From: Pegea sp. RAD2-039
Taxonomy: Eukaryota; Chordata; Thaliacea; Salpida; Salpidae
DNA: 64,000 bases
Assembly: GCA_034620365.1 (NCBI GenBank)
Contig: JAQGEQ010000084.1
Coordinates: 2,852,001-2,916,000, forward strand
Reading direction: 5' to 3'
Position numbers and translations under genes: made by a program. Of the stretch, positions 10,571 through 25,476 are shown one piece after another (the stretch's first letter is position 1; each line of letters starts with the position of its first letter). The notes under the pieces were generated by a model. The model had not been told where the DNA came from and searched no databases. It saw only the letters and a program-made list of their open reading frames with translations.

Positions 10571-13500
10571 TTTTTCTATAAAGTTACCTGGTTTGAAATC
10601 TTTTTCTAACTTAATCAATACATCAAAATACCTTTTAAAAAATGAATAAAGTAAGTTAGAAAGCGAGTGACAATGCTGCCAGTCTCTTCATTTTATTCTC
10701 TAATCTTTTATTTTTTACTGATAGCTTACGTTTTACTTATGCCTCTGCAGTGCTTTTATTTTTTCCACGTTAGTAATGTCAAACTATGATACTTAAAACT
10801 TTGTCATTATCTTTGTGCTTATGTTGTTTTTTGTATTCTAATATAGACTCGTTGCGGTTTGAAGCCTATAAACCTTTTAGAATATTAGTAACGAGAGCAA
10901 ACCCGATGTGGGTTTATTTCTTTGATTAAAACAAAGTAATATCCTATCACCTAAATAATAATAATATCAACTATACAAATAATAAATTATATTTTTCAAT
11001 CATGTTTTAGGTGTTGATAAAGTCTAGAAACGTCTTGCTTTAGTAGTTTCATAGTCACTGGTGACTTATGTTTTTTAGAAAAATAATCTTAAGAAGCACC
11101 GAAAGTGAATACTCCTTTGCAAAAGATCACTCTTCTTAAATAACATTGATTTGAGAAATATTTCTAATACGTTGAATATTTTTGAAAAATGAACGTATCT
11201 TTTCTTGTACGTGATCTTCTATCATTTCGCGTCGCTTCTTATTTTGCATAATTTCTATTTTCAAATTATCATCATCGATAATCAATCTTATTTATTTTGA
11301 AACCAATCTTGGCCATAAAATTTTTATGAACTCCCTGTAAAGGAAACAACTATTTAATGAAGCTTTACTGTGTTATAAATTGCGCACAACACAAATGATA
11401 ACTAACACAGAACAACATTGCTTATTACTGTACAAAAGACTATATAAAAGCTTGTCTAGGTCTACTCCAAATGACATTTACGTATGTGATAGGGTAATCA
11501 ATTCTGTTATACCATGAAACGCTCTGTGAAATGAATATGAGCTTAATTTTTATCCTAAAATTTAATTCTATAAACAAATTCCACAAATACCCATTTGTTG
11601 CTAAATTAAACATTTTGAAGCTCATTTTCTAGCAGTTTTTTGAAGTTGTATGAAATATTATATTATTTACTGTACATAATGTAAATAGTTTATAAATAAA
11701 AAACAAAGAAGCCCTATAATTAATAAAAGTAGGTACTGTAAAAGAAAGAGATTAGTTTTGGGCTGCTTAGAACAACCTTTCAAAGATTATTAGCCGTATT
11801 TAAATAGAGCATCATATCAAAAATATATTTTGGTGATAATCATTAGAATTTCTTTGTTACATTCAAAAGTATAATCACAAATGATATAGTAGGCCGAACA
11901 AAAGTTTTTTTCTTTCCAAGTGTTTTGAAGTTATTTAAGCAATTGAAAATTTAAATGATGACTAAACAAGTCCTTATAAGTTCCAAAAATGTGTTTTTGA
12001 TATTACTTTGATACTCAAAGCATTATCAGGTAAAGCTATTAAATCAGAATAAATAGAATTTTTGAAGTTTTAGCCAATAACTAAAAATACGTTTTAACAA
12101 GAAGGCCAATACTTTCAGTACTTGTCACATTCAATTTAACTTTAAGAAATCCTTTTCTTCTTTTTGTAACTAAATAAAGTATGTTATTTTACTCGACAAA
12201 TATTGAATGTAATTTATTAGATAGATATAAAAGTAAAAGTATAATTCAACAACATCTAAATAGTATGAACTATTTACGATTAATTTTTCTAATGATATTA
12301 TATGTAACAACTTTATATAAGTAAGACTCTAATTTTGGCTTTTGTAGCATTTAGATCATGTAACATTTAATAAGATACTTAGATATGTTTTTTACAAACT
12401 TGACTAAAAAGTTTGTTCAACTAAGAGAGATAGATTATCTTTATTTAAGAAGTATACTCCTTACAAAATAATCAATAATATAATTCTATTAACATAAATA
12501 TTAAAATGAAATTACCTAATATTGTTTACAATACTAAACATAAATAGTTGATTTAGCTTTAATCAATAAACTTGTTTCTAAAGGTATAAAAATACATCAC
12601 TTTAATTATAAGCTTTAGAATAACACTAATACAAGAGTGTAAATTGAACTAAACGTTTTAGTGATATCTATATTATTCTTTTTTAGTTAATTTTACGTTT
12701 TAGTTTATTCTTTAAGATGATTATTTTTAGTTTATTCTTGATGTAGGTTGTAATTCTTAAGATCTTTAAATGAAATCACTTCAAGATTTGGTAAAAGTTT
12801 AAAAATTTTATTTTCAAATAAAATCAATCAATATGGTTTAAAGAGTTTTATTCTTTAGAATATTTGCTTATTAAGTATAAGACTTAAATTTCTAATGGGA
12901 GCCCTAAGACAACTGAAATTTTTTGAATAAATTGTTGTGTAGAGCATTTTCATAACAAACATACAAGTCTACTCCCTTGAATGTATTATCAATTGAAGGT
13001 TTAAAGTATAACAAATTTTGTAAGATAACCGAATTTTTATCTAAACATGTTTAGCTACAACTTCATACCTAACTCGATGTTTTCTAAACTTTTTTCAGCT
13101 TATAGCTTTGAGTTTAGAACAGATTTATTTTAACGCTTATAGAAAACTTTACAAATAGAACTATCGGATCTTAACAGCAGCATTCTAACATTATAAATGC
13201 AGATTATATTAATAATCTTAAAATTAAGTTGAAATGTAAATTAAAAAGTATTAAAAAATCTTGTTGGCATTTAAGTTGCATAAAAATAGTTATAACATAA
13301 GTGGCCGGTAATTTTGTCGGTCAACAAAAACAAACCGAAAGAATATGGTTGAATACAGATAAATTTTGTGTTTACTATTAAGAGGTACTAAAAAGACGCC
13401 CACATAACCTGATGATAGCGTGTATGCTTTTAAAAACTGGGTACAAAGTAAAAAAAATGTTGTTTGAAAATAGTTGTGAACTTCAACATTTGTTTCAAAC

Positions 13501-15217
13501 AAATTATATAAATTGATCTGCAGCAGTTTTAGTTAACTCCGATATTAGTTATCATAATTTTGCGATATCTATTAGTTATAAAGCATCCTTATAAGCTGTA
13601 GACTTTTTATAAATTATAAAGATCAAATATTCCTTCGATTAAACAACTAACAACTTTATTGTTTACTATACAAACACTGATCTTAAAATTATTATAAATA
13701 AATTAGCTTTAGTTTTTGGCACACATTTTCTTAAATTTATACTTTTTGTTAATCTTGAAAGAGATTTCAAATTTTTTAATTGCTGTTTGAAACCTTGAAA
13801 TTTTTATAAAAGTTTTTTTTGAGCTTTGGGCCAAATATTTTATTACAATTTTAAAGTTATGATCTTCATACAGCATTCTTAATTTTGTGCAAAGTTTTGT
13901 AAAAAATTAATATTTAGTATTGTTTATCAATATTTAGCTAAAATATTTTTACTGGATAATGATAGCTTTTTAACATAAAAATCAGAAAAAGTTTTGATCA
14001 ATTCTAGTTTTCAGCAGATTTTACTAACTAGCTGATTAATTAATAAAAGACTTTTTCAGTTTCAAACAATTTTGTACTAAACTGTTATAAATATTAATCA
14101 GTAGGAAGTTTTATTTTAAAATTTGAAAGTTTTTAATGAGTTTTGCATACTTTGAAAATTATGATAAGTTAATTAAAAAGTAGTAGAAAGACTATAAAAA
14201 TACATTTAAGATTTTTATTCAAAATTTATTTAACCGAAGAAAAACTTATTTAATTCTAAATTAGATGATGCAAATAAATTTATTGTTTTCCCTGCTACAT
14301 TCTCCTTACTCTTTATGGCCATGTTATTCATCTAAAGTCTTTTATCAATTGATGACGTTTTTATGATTCAAAAGTATAAATTTGTGTATGATATAAAAAA
14401 TTACTTTTCATTTGAAAATTTCCATTTTTAAGTTATATTCAAATTTGAATAACTTGACGACTAACTGTGAACTTAGTTATTAACATTTTCTTTTTTCTAT
14501 TTTTGTTCATTCATGCAAAGCATTAAACTGTTCAAAACGTTTGACTCTGATTTTACTATTTACTATGAATAGATAGTCGAGAGAGTTATTGTTTAAAAAC
14601 TGTAATTTATGATTATCGAAAAAAATTGTATTTATGCAGTTGTTTGTCAGTTTAATTTTTTATTCTAAAAGTAGACGAATAATTTTTAATAAAGTAATAA
14701 AACTGTTAATTGTAAGAATTTGCGTTTAGACAATGTTGGCTTGTAATATAGAATTTAAGTGAAATCATTTTCATTACAATTATTTTATAGTGATACAAAA
14801 TAATTATTTAACTATCATTTTCTTAAAATGATTGCTTACTATTAAAAGCCAGTGAGGAGAAAAAATTAAAACTCAAAAATTGCTGCATATTACGTAGATA
14901 GCACCTATTGAAACTGCATGACTAATATCAGATCATTTTTTATATTAGGATCACAAATGTGGTATAAATGATGACATTTTTTTAAAGCTTATTTTATTGC
15001 AGGGCAGATTGCTTAATTGTAGACTGTTTACGCAATTACCTACAAACTTTGCATAAATTGCTTTTTACTCACATATAAGTGGCGCTATCGACTTTCAATT
15101 CATTATCGTTTTGAAGCAAGCAGTTATAAGTTTGAAAAGTGAAGTTTTCAAACACACAAAGTATTCTTCCAACTAGTTGAGTACTATTTAAAAATAATAT
15201 ATTTGTTATTTTTGCAG
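10571..15217. other. Intergenic / GPCR 5' region; no coding exon seen
   Basis: AT-rich, with many short homopolymer runs and no supported exon. The part nearest 15.0-15.2 kb is slightly GC-richer (gtggcgctatcgactttc) and could hold promoter or 5' UTR sequence of the GPCR. A T-rich run ending tttgcag at 15211-15217 is the acceptor before the first coding exon. Confidence 0.45.
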
Positions 15218-15232
15218 ATTTTTATACCAGCT

Positions 15233-18200
15233 ATGAATATGAATATTTCGCAGTTTATTTTAAATGCTTCAACTATTTACCCATTTTTCAATGAATCAGT
15301 TACTACCATACACCATTGTGACGTAGAAGAAAAGCGAAAGACAACATTAGCTGAAGGAATCGCTGTTATGATTGCAGTTATAACTATTTTACTGAATCTT
15401 CTGATTCTAATAGTTATTATAAGAGGACCCAGTAGTTTGAAAAAACCTCCATACTGGTTTATCGCAAGTTTAGCAGCTGCTGATTTACTGACAGGGGCAG
15501 AAGTTATAACCGCTATTGTCATACCAGTAGGCACTTCACCTTTGTCTAGGATTGCTCTAAAAGTAAGTGATTTATAAAGTTTAAAAAATGTAAATTAAGT
15601 TTATTGTACAATAGTGATCGTGCTACATATTTCTTGCTAGTTTCTAAATTTATTTTTTGATATTGTAATTCTAAAGTAAAAACATTAGTCTCTTGCTCGA
15701 AACAAATTATATTTTAGCCAATTCGGTTTTATTTGGGCATAAAATTCTTATGATGTTTAATGGATACTACATCAGATTTATCAGTAATTTAAGATTACGA
15801 CTTTTTGACAAAACTTTTAATTAAATTAATTAGTTGTAAATCTTTTAATTAAATTGGTTATTTGTAAAGTTTTTAATTAAGTTATTTATATTTCACTTAT
15901 TTAATATTCACTAAAGTAACTTCTTATAAATCCTAATGACTTAGGAGCTTAGAATTAAATGAGCATTTAGCTAAAGCTAAATTATGATTGAAATGGAATA
16001 CTTCGAAAGCTGTTATAAGTGTTTGTTTATCATTCAGATAACGATACATAATCAAACAGCTAACGTTGCAACATCGCAAAGCCTTAAATAAAAGTTAATA
16101 CCTACGCAATAATCGAATAAAATTTAGTAAATTGTAATCACAAAATACCCTTTTTCTTTAGGAAGACCATAGCTCATTAATCAAATAAATAGTAATTGAT
16201 AAGTTCAACGACAAATAGGCTTCTTATGTTGAATTAACGTCAACATATCACTTTGATTGATTACTATCAACTTGATTAAAATGTTAATCAACTTTATACA
16301 GCTTAAAAAACATTTTTAGTTAAATTTTTGTTACTTTGATATAGTTAGGGTGGAGTTTTTTTGATGAGGTTTACTAAAATTTCCATAGAAATTCACAAAC
16401 AGTTTATGAATTTTAATAGAATTATAAATATTATTATTTTTATAAATCTATCGTTTTTCATTTTTACGAGTATGTAGTTAGTTAGATATATTTAAATAGC
16501 CTTTAATAAAACTTAATATTTTCTACAATTAAGCCAATTGAATTTCATCCAAAAGATTACGACAGTTTTTAAATTGAACACCAAATCTTTAGTTTGTATG
16601 GGAAACAAACAGCCAATAGATTAAAAATTTAAGTTTATCAAGTAAATGTGGGAATTGAAAAATCTTGAGTCTTTTAGTCTCCGACTGTTATAAGATTATG
16701 AAAAGCAAATGACTACAACAAAACCACAATACAGTAGCTGATACTATATTAAGGCGCCTATAAGTCGGTACCTAATGTATAGGTTAATAAAACTTAAAAC
16801 TATTTGTCAACTTAAGTCACAATCTAATAGATTATTTGTTGATGCCTAGAAAGGTAGAAATTATGTTGAGTATTCTCTGCAAATTTACTATTAGTAAAAG
16901 ATTTTGCAATTACTTTTGATTAATATATTTGCATGTAATGCAAACGGTCATAAAATGCTAGAATCAAAGTGTTTAGATATTTTAGAAAGTGCTATTGTAT
17001 GAGAAATATTGATTAGAAATAGATTTAGTCAATAAAATCACTTTAAACTTTACAATTAACATTTATTATATGCGTATTTAGTAGATATAGAAATATTCTC
17101 GCATATATATTGACGTATACTGGTAAAATTGCTAATTTTTGTCAATATTTATAAAATTTAGCTTGGGTAACCTTCAAAATTATTATTTTTAAATTTTCAT
17201 CTTTTTCAGTTCTATATTTTTAAACGTTTTTGCAAACAAGTTAAAAATAGAAATAAAAATATTGTAATTTTTATGATAATCATTTTTAACAAATATTAAA
17301 ACATAAAAATAAACTGTTTATCCAGAAATAAAAACTGAAATAAACAATTTGTTTTTATTCTTATTTTAGAGTATTAGTTATTTACTTTCAAATTTAAAAT
17401 AACTCCAGATAAATCTATGCAGTTATATTGCACAATTTTCTATCTAGCATTTAAACAGAATTTACTCGATTGTAATTTGATTTAAATAAAATATGCTTCT
17501 AGAAAATATCAAATTTGAAATACGAAACCAAACATTAATTAGTCTTCTTGAATTTATTTAAGTTTAGGCTCAATATTTCAAAAAACAGCTGCAATTAGCA
17601 AAAAAATCTTTCATCATTCATGTTACATATGTAATCTTAGCTAATAAATCGAGCTCTTAATTAAGTCTTTTATCAGACAAATACTTTACGATATTTAATT
17701 ACTTTCCTGAAAGTAATTCTTTTTATTAATTTTTGGCCTTGCTAATTTGATTTGTATTTCTTAGGGTCTTGCAGTTGTCACATTTATTGGATCGATTAAT
17801 AGTCTGTCCTTAGTTTCGTTTGATCGTTTTATCAGAATCAGATATTATGCAAAGTATGAACAAGTCTTAAAAGAAAGAAGAGCAATCTTTCTAATCATTG
17901 CAGCTTGGATCATCGCATTTTCTATTTTTATTTTTCTTCCTCTGGGAGGATGGTCTTGTGCTGATCTTGTATGCTGTCCACGTGACGGTAAGAAACAATT
18001 TATTTTGTAAATAAAAAATCAGGTGTAAAAATATATTCAAAAATTCACGTAAAATGGTTAAATAATGAAAAAGTTTAAGTTTATTCTCAGAGTTTTAGAG
18101 AAGTAAAGATGATATTTTTTGCAATAAATTATTTAGAAAATCAAATTATTTAAAAGTTTAGAGTTACTAAGCAGGAAGTTTTGACCACGGATTTTGTTGA

Positions 18201-21200
18201 GTCAGCAACACAGGAATTGCTGAAGGGTTTTATCAAAACTTAAAGAATATTTTAAAATGTTCAATTAGGGTTTATACTATAACTTTTTAATGTTTATGAT
18301 TTTTTGACCTACATTAATAAAATGTTTTAACAATGATGTCATCTTTGAAAATTCTTTAATATTACCACAAATTGAGTAATTCGAGTAGATTATTCAACTT
18401 AATTCCAATAAAGAATTTGAATTAGATTTTTCACTTTTGTTTAGATTTTCATTTGAAGCTCAATTGTATTTTTCAGGTTTATGTGTTTGTAAGGAAGGAT
18501 TTGAAAAAGAATGCAGAGAAAAATGCTCAATTACTTTTGTTCCATTTACTAAAGATTATCTTGTGGTTGGAGTAATCTACTTTATTACATCTATAATTTT
18601 CATGTTTGGATTTTATTTTTCACTTTTTCAAGTCGTTAAAAAAAGAACTTTTGAAAGAACACCCTCCAGCAGCAGTAATTCAAAAGTAAGTGTTACTTGC
18701 ATTATAAACATTTCTAAGTTTCTAAAAGGTCTGGTAAATGTACATCTTATCAAGTTTCTAGTAGTATATATGATATCACATTCACGCAGTTTCACTTCTT
18801 AGATTCAAACTTTCAGTGAAATCAATTTCCTATTTCCAACATATTAATTTTTCTGAAAGTTCAAATTATAAAAAACTTGTTTACAATTTGTGAGTTGTTC
18901 ATTGTATATTTAAACACGTGGTACGTATCAATTGAGTTGATTAAAAGTTTTGATATTCCACCAATAGGGTTGATTAGATCATTATCATCCGGTATAACCA
19001 ATTAACTGATTAAGCCACAAAATTTACAGTAAATCTCTCGCGTTTTCAATCAGCTTTTTTGCGAAGAGGAGTCTTTCACAATAATAACTAGATATGTAAC
19101 ATTTTAATCAAATTATAAAAATTAATCTTTTCTTATTGTATTACTTAAAATAAGTTTTAAAAGTTAGATAAGTTAACAAAACTTGATTAGATTTATATTT
19201 CAAACATATTGTTGTTGAAGAATAGAACTCGTCTAAAACTCGATTTGCACAGGTATTTCGCAATAGGCATATGTTATGTTTAAATAGCCCCATATACTTC
19301 AAAACAATTCAATTGTTTCAATTGGATAATCATTTTGTGGATCCAATAAATTTTTGCTCTAACGAAAAAAGTAAATAAGAAAAACAATCAACTTAAAATT
19401 TTAGAAAATTATAATCATACAGAAAAGGTTGCAGTTAACTTAATTTGATTACTCTATATTTTTTTAGCTTATTTCAACAAAATTCTCTGAATTTAAGATA
19501 TTCGTCAAAGCCTAAATATATCTCCTTTTCGATTCGTTTTAAATTTTTCTCTATAGGTTTTTCAAATACTTGAAATTTAGATTATTTCTATTCTTTTGTA
19601 ATTTTGATGATAAAAAAGAGTTTTTTAATCCTATTTGACAGCAATTTTATTCAATAGAATTCTAGTCACGTTTAATAACAATCAAGTCTTTTTAAATGGA
19701 ATACTTTCTAACTTTTAGCTTGAGAATGATAAAACAAAGTATAATCCAGTCACTGAGTATTTTTGTTTTTTACAAATGCTATTGTTAAATTTGTTCGATA
19801 CAATGTCGATTTTGACTAATGCATCTGTTTATCATTCTATTGACATTCAATTTCTTAATTTTTTATTATTGAGTTTTTGGCGGTTGTTTTTCACTTGTTA
19901 AAGCTTTTAGTAGAAAGTATAAAAAGTTCAGATGATATTATCTCTGATGAAAGTAAACTTGTTCAAATTAACGAGAAAAAAATAAACAGAGCTCGTTTAT
20001 ATAACTTTCATTACTTACAGCTTCTATTGAAACAGATTTATTACTTTAACATGCCTATAAAGTATCCATAAAAACAACTTTTTATAATTAAACTCTTTGT
20101 GTAGATTATCGATGGTTATAAAAGTCTTTTGGTATTTTACAAAACGCTTCTTAATTTACTCTTACTACTTTCAATTTATAACTTGAAATTTGATAATTTC
20201 TATTCATCACCCAATTTGAATAGAAGCCATATTTTCTGGACACCGGAAGTATTAACATGTTACATAGCCAAGAGTTGCCTATTTCTACTCTCTTGTATTA
20301 TTGTGAGCCTATCAAAAGTTGAATTACAAAACTAGCTTGAAAGCTGTGGCTTGCTTCGATTATAATTGCTTTCAGCCGGATGTTCAAATGAATTGTTTTT
20401 ATTGCTAAAAAAAGTCTAGTTTAAAATCTCCTAAAGTATTAAATAAAGAACATCTTGCTTCATTTTGCCAAATTTCTTTTCTTTTCGATCTTTTTAATTA
20501 ATAAATCAATTGATAATTCGCTTGATTTTGATATAAATAATGTTTAAATAATTTTCATAATCGATTTGTGAAAGTGTGAATTTGTGACCAGAGCCTCTCA
20601 CGTACTACAGTCAATACTTTGTCAGTTTGTGACAGAAGTTACTAATTTGAATTCATTAAAATATTTTATCAAGTCCCAGTCTTAAGATTTCATTTTAAAA
20701 GATCAAAACATTTGTACAGATTTTCTGGCAAATTTGAAATAGGATTACTCTGTTGTAACTGAGATGTAAAAGCTAGCAGATGTTAGCAATATGTTGTAGA
20801 TTAAATAAGCTGAAAAAGATTACAAGAGTTGAATTAAAATGCAAAACATTTCGCAGTTTATGAAATATTTTTATAATTTTTAGATCAAGCCAATGGTTTC
20901 GTAAAATCTTGGAAGTTTTTTGGATTAGATGCTATTTTTAATTTATGATTAAATTTTTTATTTTAATCGAATGAGATTTCGGTAGAGGCTGGGTTTTCCC
21001 TGGTGCTTACATACTCTAAAATTAGACTGGTTTAGATTAGCCTGGGATATCATCTATCTCTTACTAGTCCCATATTTGAGTCCGAATAAGTTCTTCCGTT
21101 TTAACATAGCTCTTCCGAAAATCTTTCCTTTCCCAGACTAAAGTGATATTTTGGATTATTGGGGTGCGAACGTTGAAATGTAGGTCTAATTATATCTTTT

Positions 21201-24200
21201 TCACAGAATACTTTTTTTAAACGAGGAAACAGTTTATCAGCAAAAGAAGTAATAGTTTTTTTTAGTAGAGATTTTCCAACCAGTATGAGATTTGTGGATT
21301 TTATTTGAGGTTTGATTATGCTGTGGTCTTTTATACTAAAACCGAAACTTTTGAAGGAAAAAACAAATAGATTAAAAGCATGCTCGTTCAAAACAGCACC
21401 TGCTCAGCTTCCATTTCCACTAACACATAATTGAATGTCCATAAGCTTCCAATTACCATTCGGAAGCTTTTCATAAAGCTTTTTAGTTCATCTCCGTTTT
21501 GCGGTGCTTATTCATTAATTTTCCTTTCCTTAAAGCCATCCTCTAGTAGGCTGAACTCCGCTTCCGAATTTAGGAGGGAGCCAAGGAAAAGTTCGGTAAG
21601 TATATGGAATGATGTAATTGTAGGGTAGACTCCTTCTAATCAGGTCTTATTTTGCTTGAAGTTTTGATCTATTTTCGTATTGTGTCTTGATTTATTAACT
21701 TATTTTACTTGATTAATTTTACCTAAAATAACCGGCTCGAAACTTTTTGGGTTTTTTTTTCTGGGTTTTGATGGTACTCAATTGGGGTAATTTGGTTTGC
21801 ACGAAAAATTTGTTTTGTTTAGCATCAAAATCAAATCTGAAAAATAAATTATTAAAAGTTACAATTTCTCAAATAAATTCAAAAATTGTTCTTATAGAAG
21901 CGTGAGATACGTCTGGCGAAGACCTTGGTTATTACTCTTGGAGCTTTTATCATCTGTTGGCTTCCGGTTGTGATCCTCTTTCTTATGGACTCTACCACAA
22001 GCAGAGAAAACCCAGTGCTCAAGAAAGGTTTGCACATTTGTATAACTTTATCTTCATTAGATCAGTTACAAAATAGTTTTCTCTTTTTATGTCACGTTGA
22101 TTTTCACGATAAATCTTGAAATTTTTTACTAAAAGAGTTTTACTGACCTTAAAGAAAACAAATTATTCGGTTACTCAGTTACTTTTAATTGTAGATAAAA
22201 GGTCAACACTCTCTTAAAATGGTAATTAAATAGGTCAAAAAATTTATCAATTGTAGCAATAAGTGGTTTTTATAGACAACTTAACTAATATTTTTGGTTT
22301 AAGCTCAAACTTATTTACTTTTTAAGTACAATGAAATTTTAAATATGGTGCTTGTAAATCTTTTATTCAGTTCAATTAAACAATTATTGTATAGATATAT
22401 TTACTACTTGACTGACTTTTATCCAAATTTGTGTTGCGGGCATTTGTGAATGATGTTGTAATTTACATATCTAAAACCAGTTATTACTACAACATTTTTA
22501 TAAAAGCTTTAAATTCTGCGAACTTGTTTATGCCTTTCGAATGATCTATCTATAGTTAATATAAATCTATTTCCTGTTACGTACATTGTTTTTAAAGTGA
22601 CATCACCTACACGTGTTAACATGGCTTCCGATCTCAATTTTCACCTGTTGTGTTATGTAGAAATACTGACAACGTGTAACAGTGTAATAAATAGTTGTAT
22701 CATAAACAAGTTTTAAATACAGTTGAAATATGGATCCAAATATTTTAAAAGTCAACATACAAACTTATTTCATTGAAAATTTATTTATTTTAACTATTAA
22801 CTGAATGTCAAGAAAGGTAAAAATATTTGAATTAAACCTCTTTTTGTTACTAAGCTGACATGTCTGAAATTTGATCAGCCTAATTATTTAATAATCTTGT
22901 TTATAGTTTCTTGTTTAAACTTTAAACGAGTTTCAATCAAAACATCGTTCATTTTTGTGCTAATAGACAAATTTAAGGTTGATGTAAAAAAGAGTTATAA
23001 CTATTTTATTAAAGACAGGTCCTCGGTGTTTTGAATAGTATTTTACTTAATAAGTTTCATTCCAACTAAAATTATTTTTAAAAAAGTTAAAAAAATGTTA
23101 AAATTTCCGAATAGTTCAAGTAAAGATAATATTTTGATACAATTTCATAGATATAAAATAAAAGATTATAAAAATGTATTTGACTAAATTGTACAACTGA
23201 ACTGATTGCATGTTGTTAAAGATGTTATTTTGTATAAACTTTATTAATTTTGAGTTAGTGAGTTAGTATATTTGTTTATTTTACAGGAAATCACGTTTTA
23301 TTTGTAATAGTTTTGAAGAGTGGAGTGACTATATTTTAACAACTTTCATTTAGTCAACCAAACAAAATAACCACTTGAATTTTTTAGTAGTTTGCTTTTT
23401 TTATTGTCAATATTTCCACCAAAATATAAATTTTGTCTCAATTGTGAGCTTTCAATATAAGGTTATCTTCCTGAGGTATTTGAATATGCGTCACTGAATT
23501 TTAATCGGAGGAAATTGAAGAATATCAAAAAAAATCTCATTTTTCATTCAAATTTTTAGAAATAACGAAATTTCAGATAGCCAAATAAAGCTAAGTTTAC
23601 AACAAGATCGTCTTCTAAGTATTCTAACTTTATTTCAAAAACATAAACATCTCTTGAGTTCTATATTTCATAGAATGATTCATATGGTGATTTCCAACTG
23701 TTGAGTTCTGTAACCTAAAACGTTTGCCCTTGAGATCTATTTTCATTTGAAAATAACTTGTCACCTACATAATCTTTCATCTTTAGTACTGACTAATGAA
23801 AGACAGACAAAAATTTTTATCAATTATGATTAAAAAAATAATTTTTTAAAACCTATGGCTGTGTAATTCTAAAGGTCTTTTTGTTAAATGTTTATCTTGA
23901 TAAAATTAACTTTATAAGTTTCCTGTGGTGTTAAAAATGTTTTTTACATTTTAAAGTAATTCCTGGGAATAACCAAGGTTGGCCGTTCTCATTGTCAATT
24001 ATAAATCTAAACAAAAATGTGACATACAACAAAAGAAAGTTTATCATTTGTTGACTGCTGTGATCTTACAGATAAAAGCTTTATTTAATAACTTTTATTT
24101 TAACTCCATTTTATGGTTGATATTTACAAATGGGGAGACTGTAAAAAGCATCGAAGTGCTAATAACCTTGATAATAGATTGTTGATTTTTAAAACATTTT

Positions 24201-24921
24201 TTTTTATAGTAGACATAAGTTTTCTACAAAGTTTATTTTTACATTTTTATATCAGAGTTCATCCGTAAACACCAATATGAAAATGATATTGATTAATAAA
24301 AAATCGACTTTACTCTTTCTGGCACTTGATATTTTGTGTACCTAACAATTCTTACTACATTAAAATAAAGTTTTGTTTATTCATTTTATCTTTAGGAAAT
24401 ATTTATGGAATTATATTATGAAAATTTTATCGAATAGCTTGTAAGCTAATTATGTTTACTTAGTACAAATTATTTAATCACAGTTAGTTTAACTAAAACT
24501 TGAGTAATTAAACTATTTTTCATCGAAATTTAGAATCTGCAGTAAATCAAAACAAACAGAAATCAAAATAATTAATTCTTTTATCAATAAAATTATTTAG
24601 GAGATGTTAAATCGAAAGTTGATCTTTCTTGTTTCAGTTTTCGACGTATGTCTTATTCCATCTGTCATCAATTCATGCCTAAATCCAATAATCTACACTT
24701 ACCGGATTCCTAAAATGAAGCAGATTTTACGGAAGAAGATCTTTGGACGTTGCTTACCGCAGCAGACTTCCAGGTACGGCGTGTGCTTCACTACACCCTG
24801 TACAGAAGCATCTTCAACAACTTTGAAGAATAATTATCAAGCCACTACGTTGGCAACAATTGCATCTGTTGCACAATTTCCGCATGCTAATGAAGATTCA
24901 CTGCAGCATGGAAGCAATTAA
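15233..24921 (+). CDS. Class A GPCR, LPA/S1P/cannabinoid receptor-like
   Basis: Seven-helix plasma-membrane receptor, probably for a lipid ligand and signalling through G proteins. Exons 15233-15562, 17765-17987, 18477-18685, 21898-22027 and 24638-24921 join in phase to give 391 residues. N-glycosylation sites lie at N4, N11 and N20. TM1 is about 40-64; TM2 holds SLAAADLLTG; D130-R131-F132 replaces DRY/ERH after TM3; TM6 holds KTLVITLGAFIICWLP, nearly as in LPA receptors; IRLAKTLV resembles cannabinoid receptors; TM7 holds NPIIY (313-317). The conserved TM3 cysteine is absent, as in the EDG and cannabinoid families. ECL2 has seven cysteines (C175, 180, 181, 187, 189, 197, 201), an unusual expansion. 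The acceptor lies 15 nt before the ATG. The first intron falls at the TM2-TM3 loop. Ligand unknown; it may be a lineage-specific member. Confidence 0.88.
20940..21640. other. GC-richer block inside GPCR intron 3
   Basis: This stretch is less AT-rich than the surrounding intron and contains odd short repeats (aagcttccaattac, ggaagcttttcataaagctt) and an unrecognised minus-strand open frame at 21101-21391. It could be an inserted mobile element. I find no match to a family I know. Confidence 0.25.
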
Positions 24922-25468
24922 ATACAATCTGAGTTTTGTAGTATTTTATTTTTATTTTTTTATGATTGATTGGTAGCGAAACTGCACCAAATAGCTTTCT
25001 TGCATCTGATTTTCTTGCACGTGATTCCACCGCTTGTTAAGTAGCTTTTTGGCGCATGATTTTTAAGTCAATTGGATTCTTTAAAGCTAAATTCCGGAAA
25101 TATTTAAGCTTATAAAAATAAACCACCCTCCTTTGATCCGAACTTTAACCCTTTGTAGTTTACGATACCCTGCCTCATTTTGTTTTAAGTGTAAATATTT
25201 CGCGGTACATTTGAAATAACGATAGTAGAAAGTAGAAATCTCTTAATTTTGTGCTTAAAATGATTTCAACTAACACAAGATGAACTGATCAAAACAAAGA
25301 TTTCTCTTTTTCGATTTTTTTTTCTTCAAATTGCTGTGTTTAGTGCAAGCTTGATAGTTTGAACTTTTTCTGCATGTAAAATGATTTTCACTTGAAGATG
25401 ATTCATTGATAAGTTATTTTCTCTTCTGCTTGTTTTGTAATTGTGTTTACATGAGAAACGCGCCTTGA

Positions 25469-25476
25469 TGACGTCA
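25469..25476. promoter_or_regulatory. CRE-type palindrome TGACGTCA
   Basis: Perfect 8-bp CRE (CREB/ATF site) in the GPCR 3' region, between the two candidate terminal exons. The motif is seen; its function is inferred. Confidence 0.3.

Noticed and set aside
15277..15534. Minus-strand 85-codon frame
   Set aside because: Antisense shadow of the first GPCR exon.
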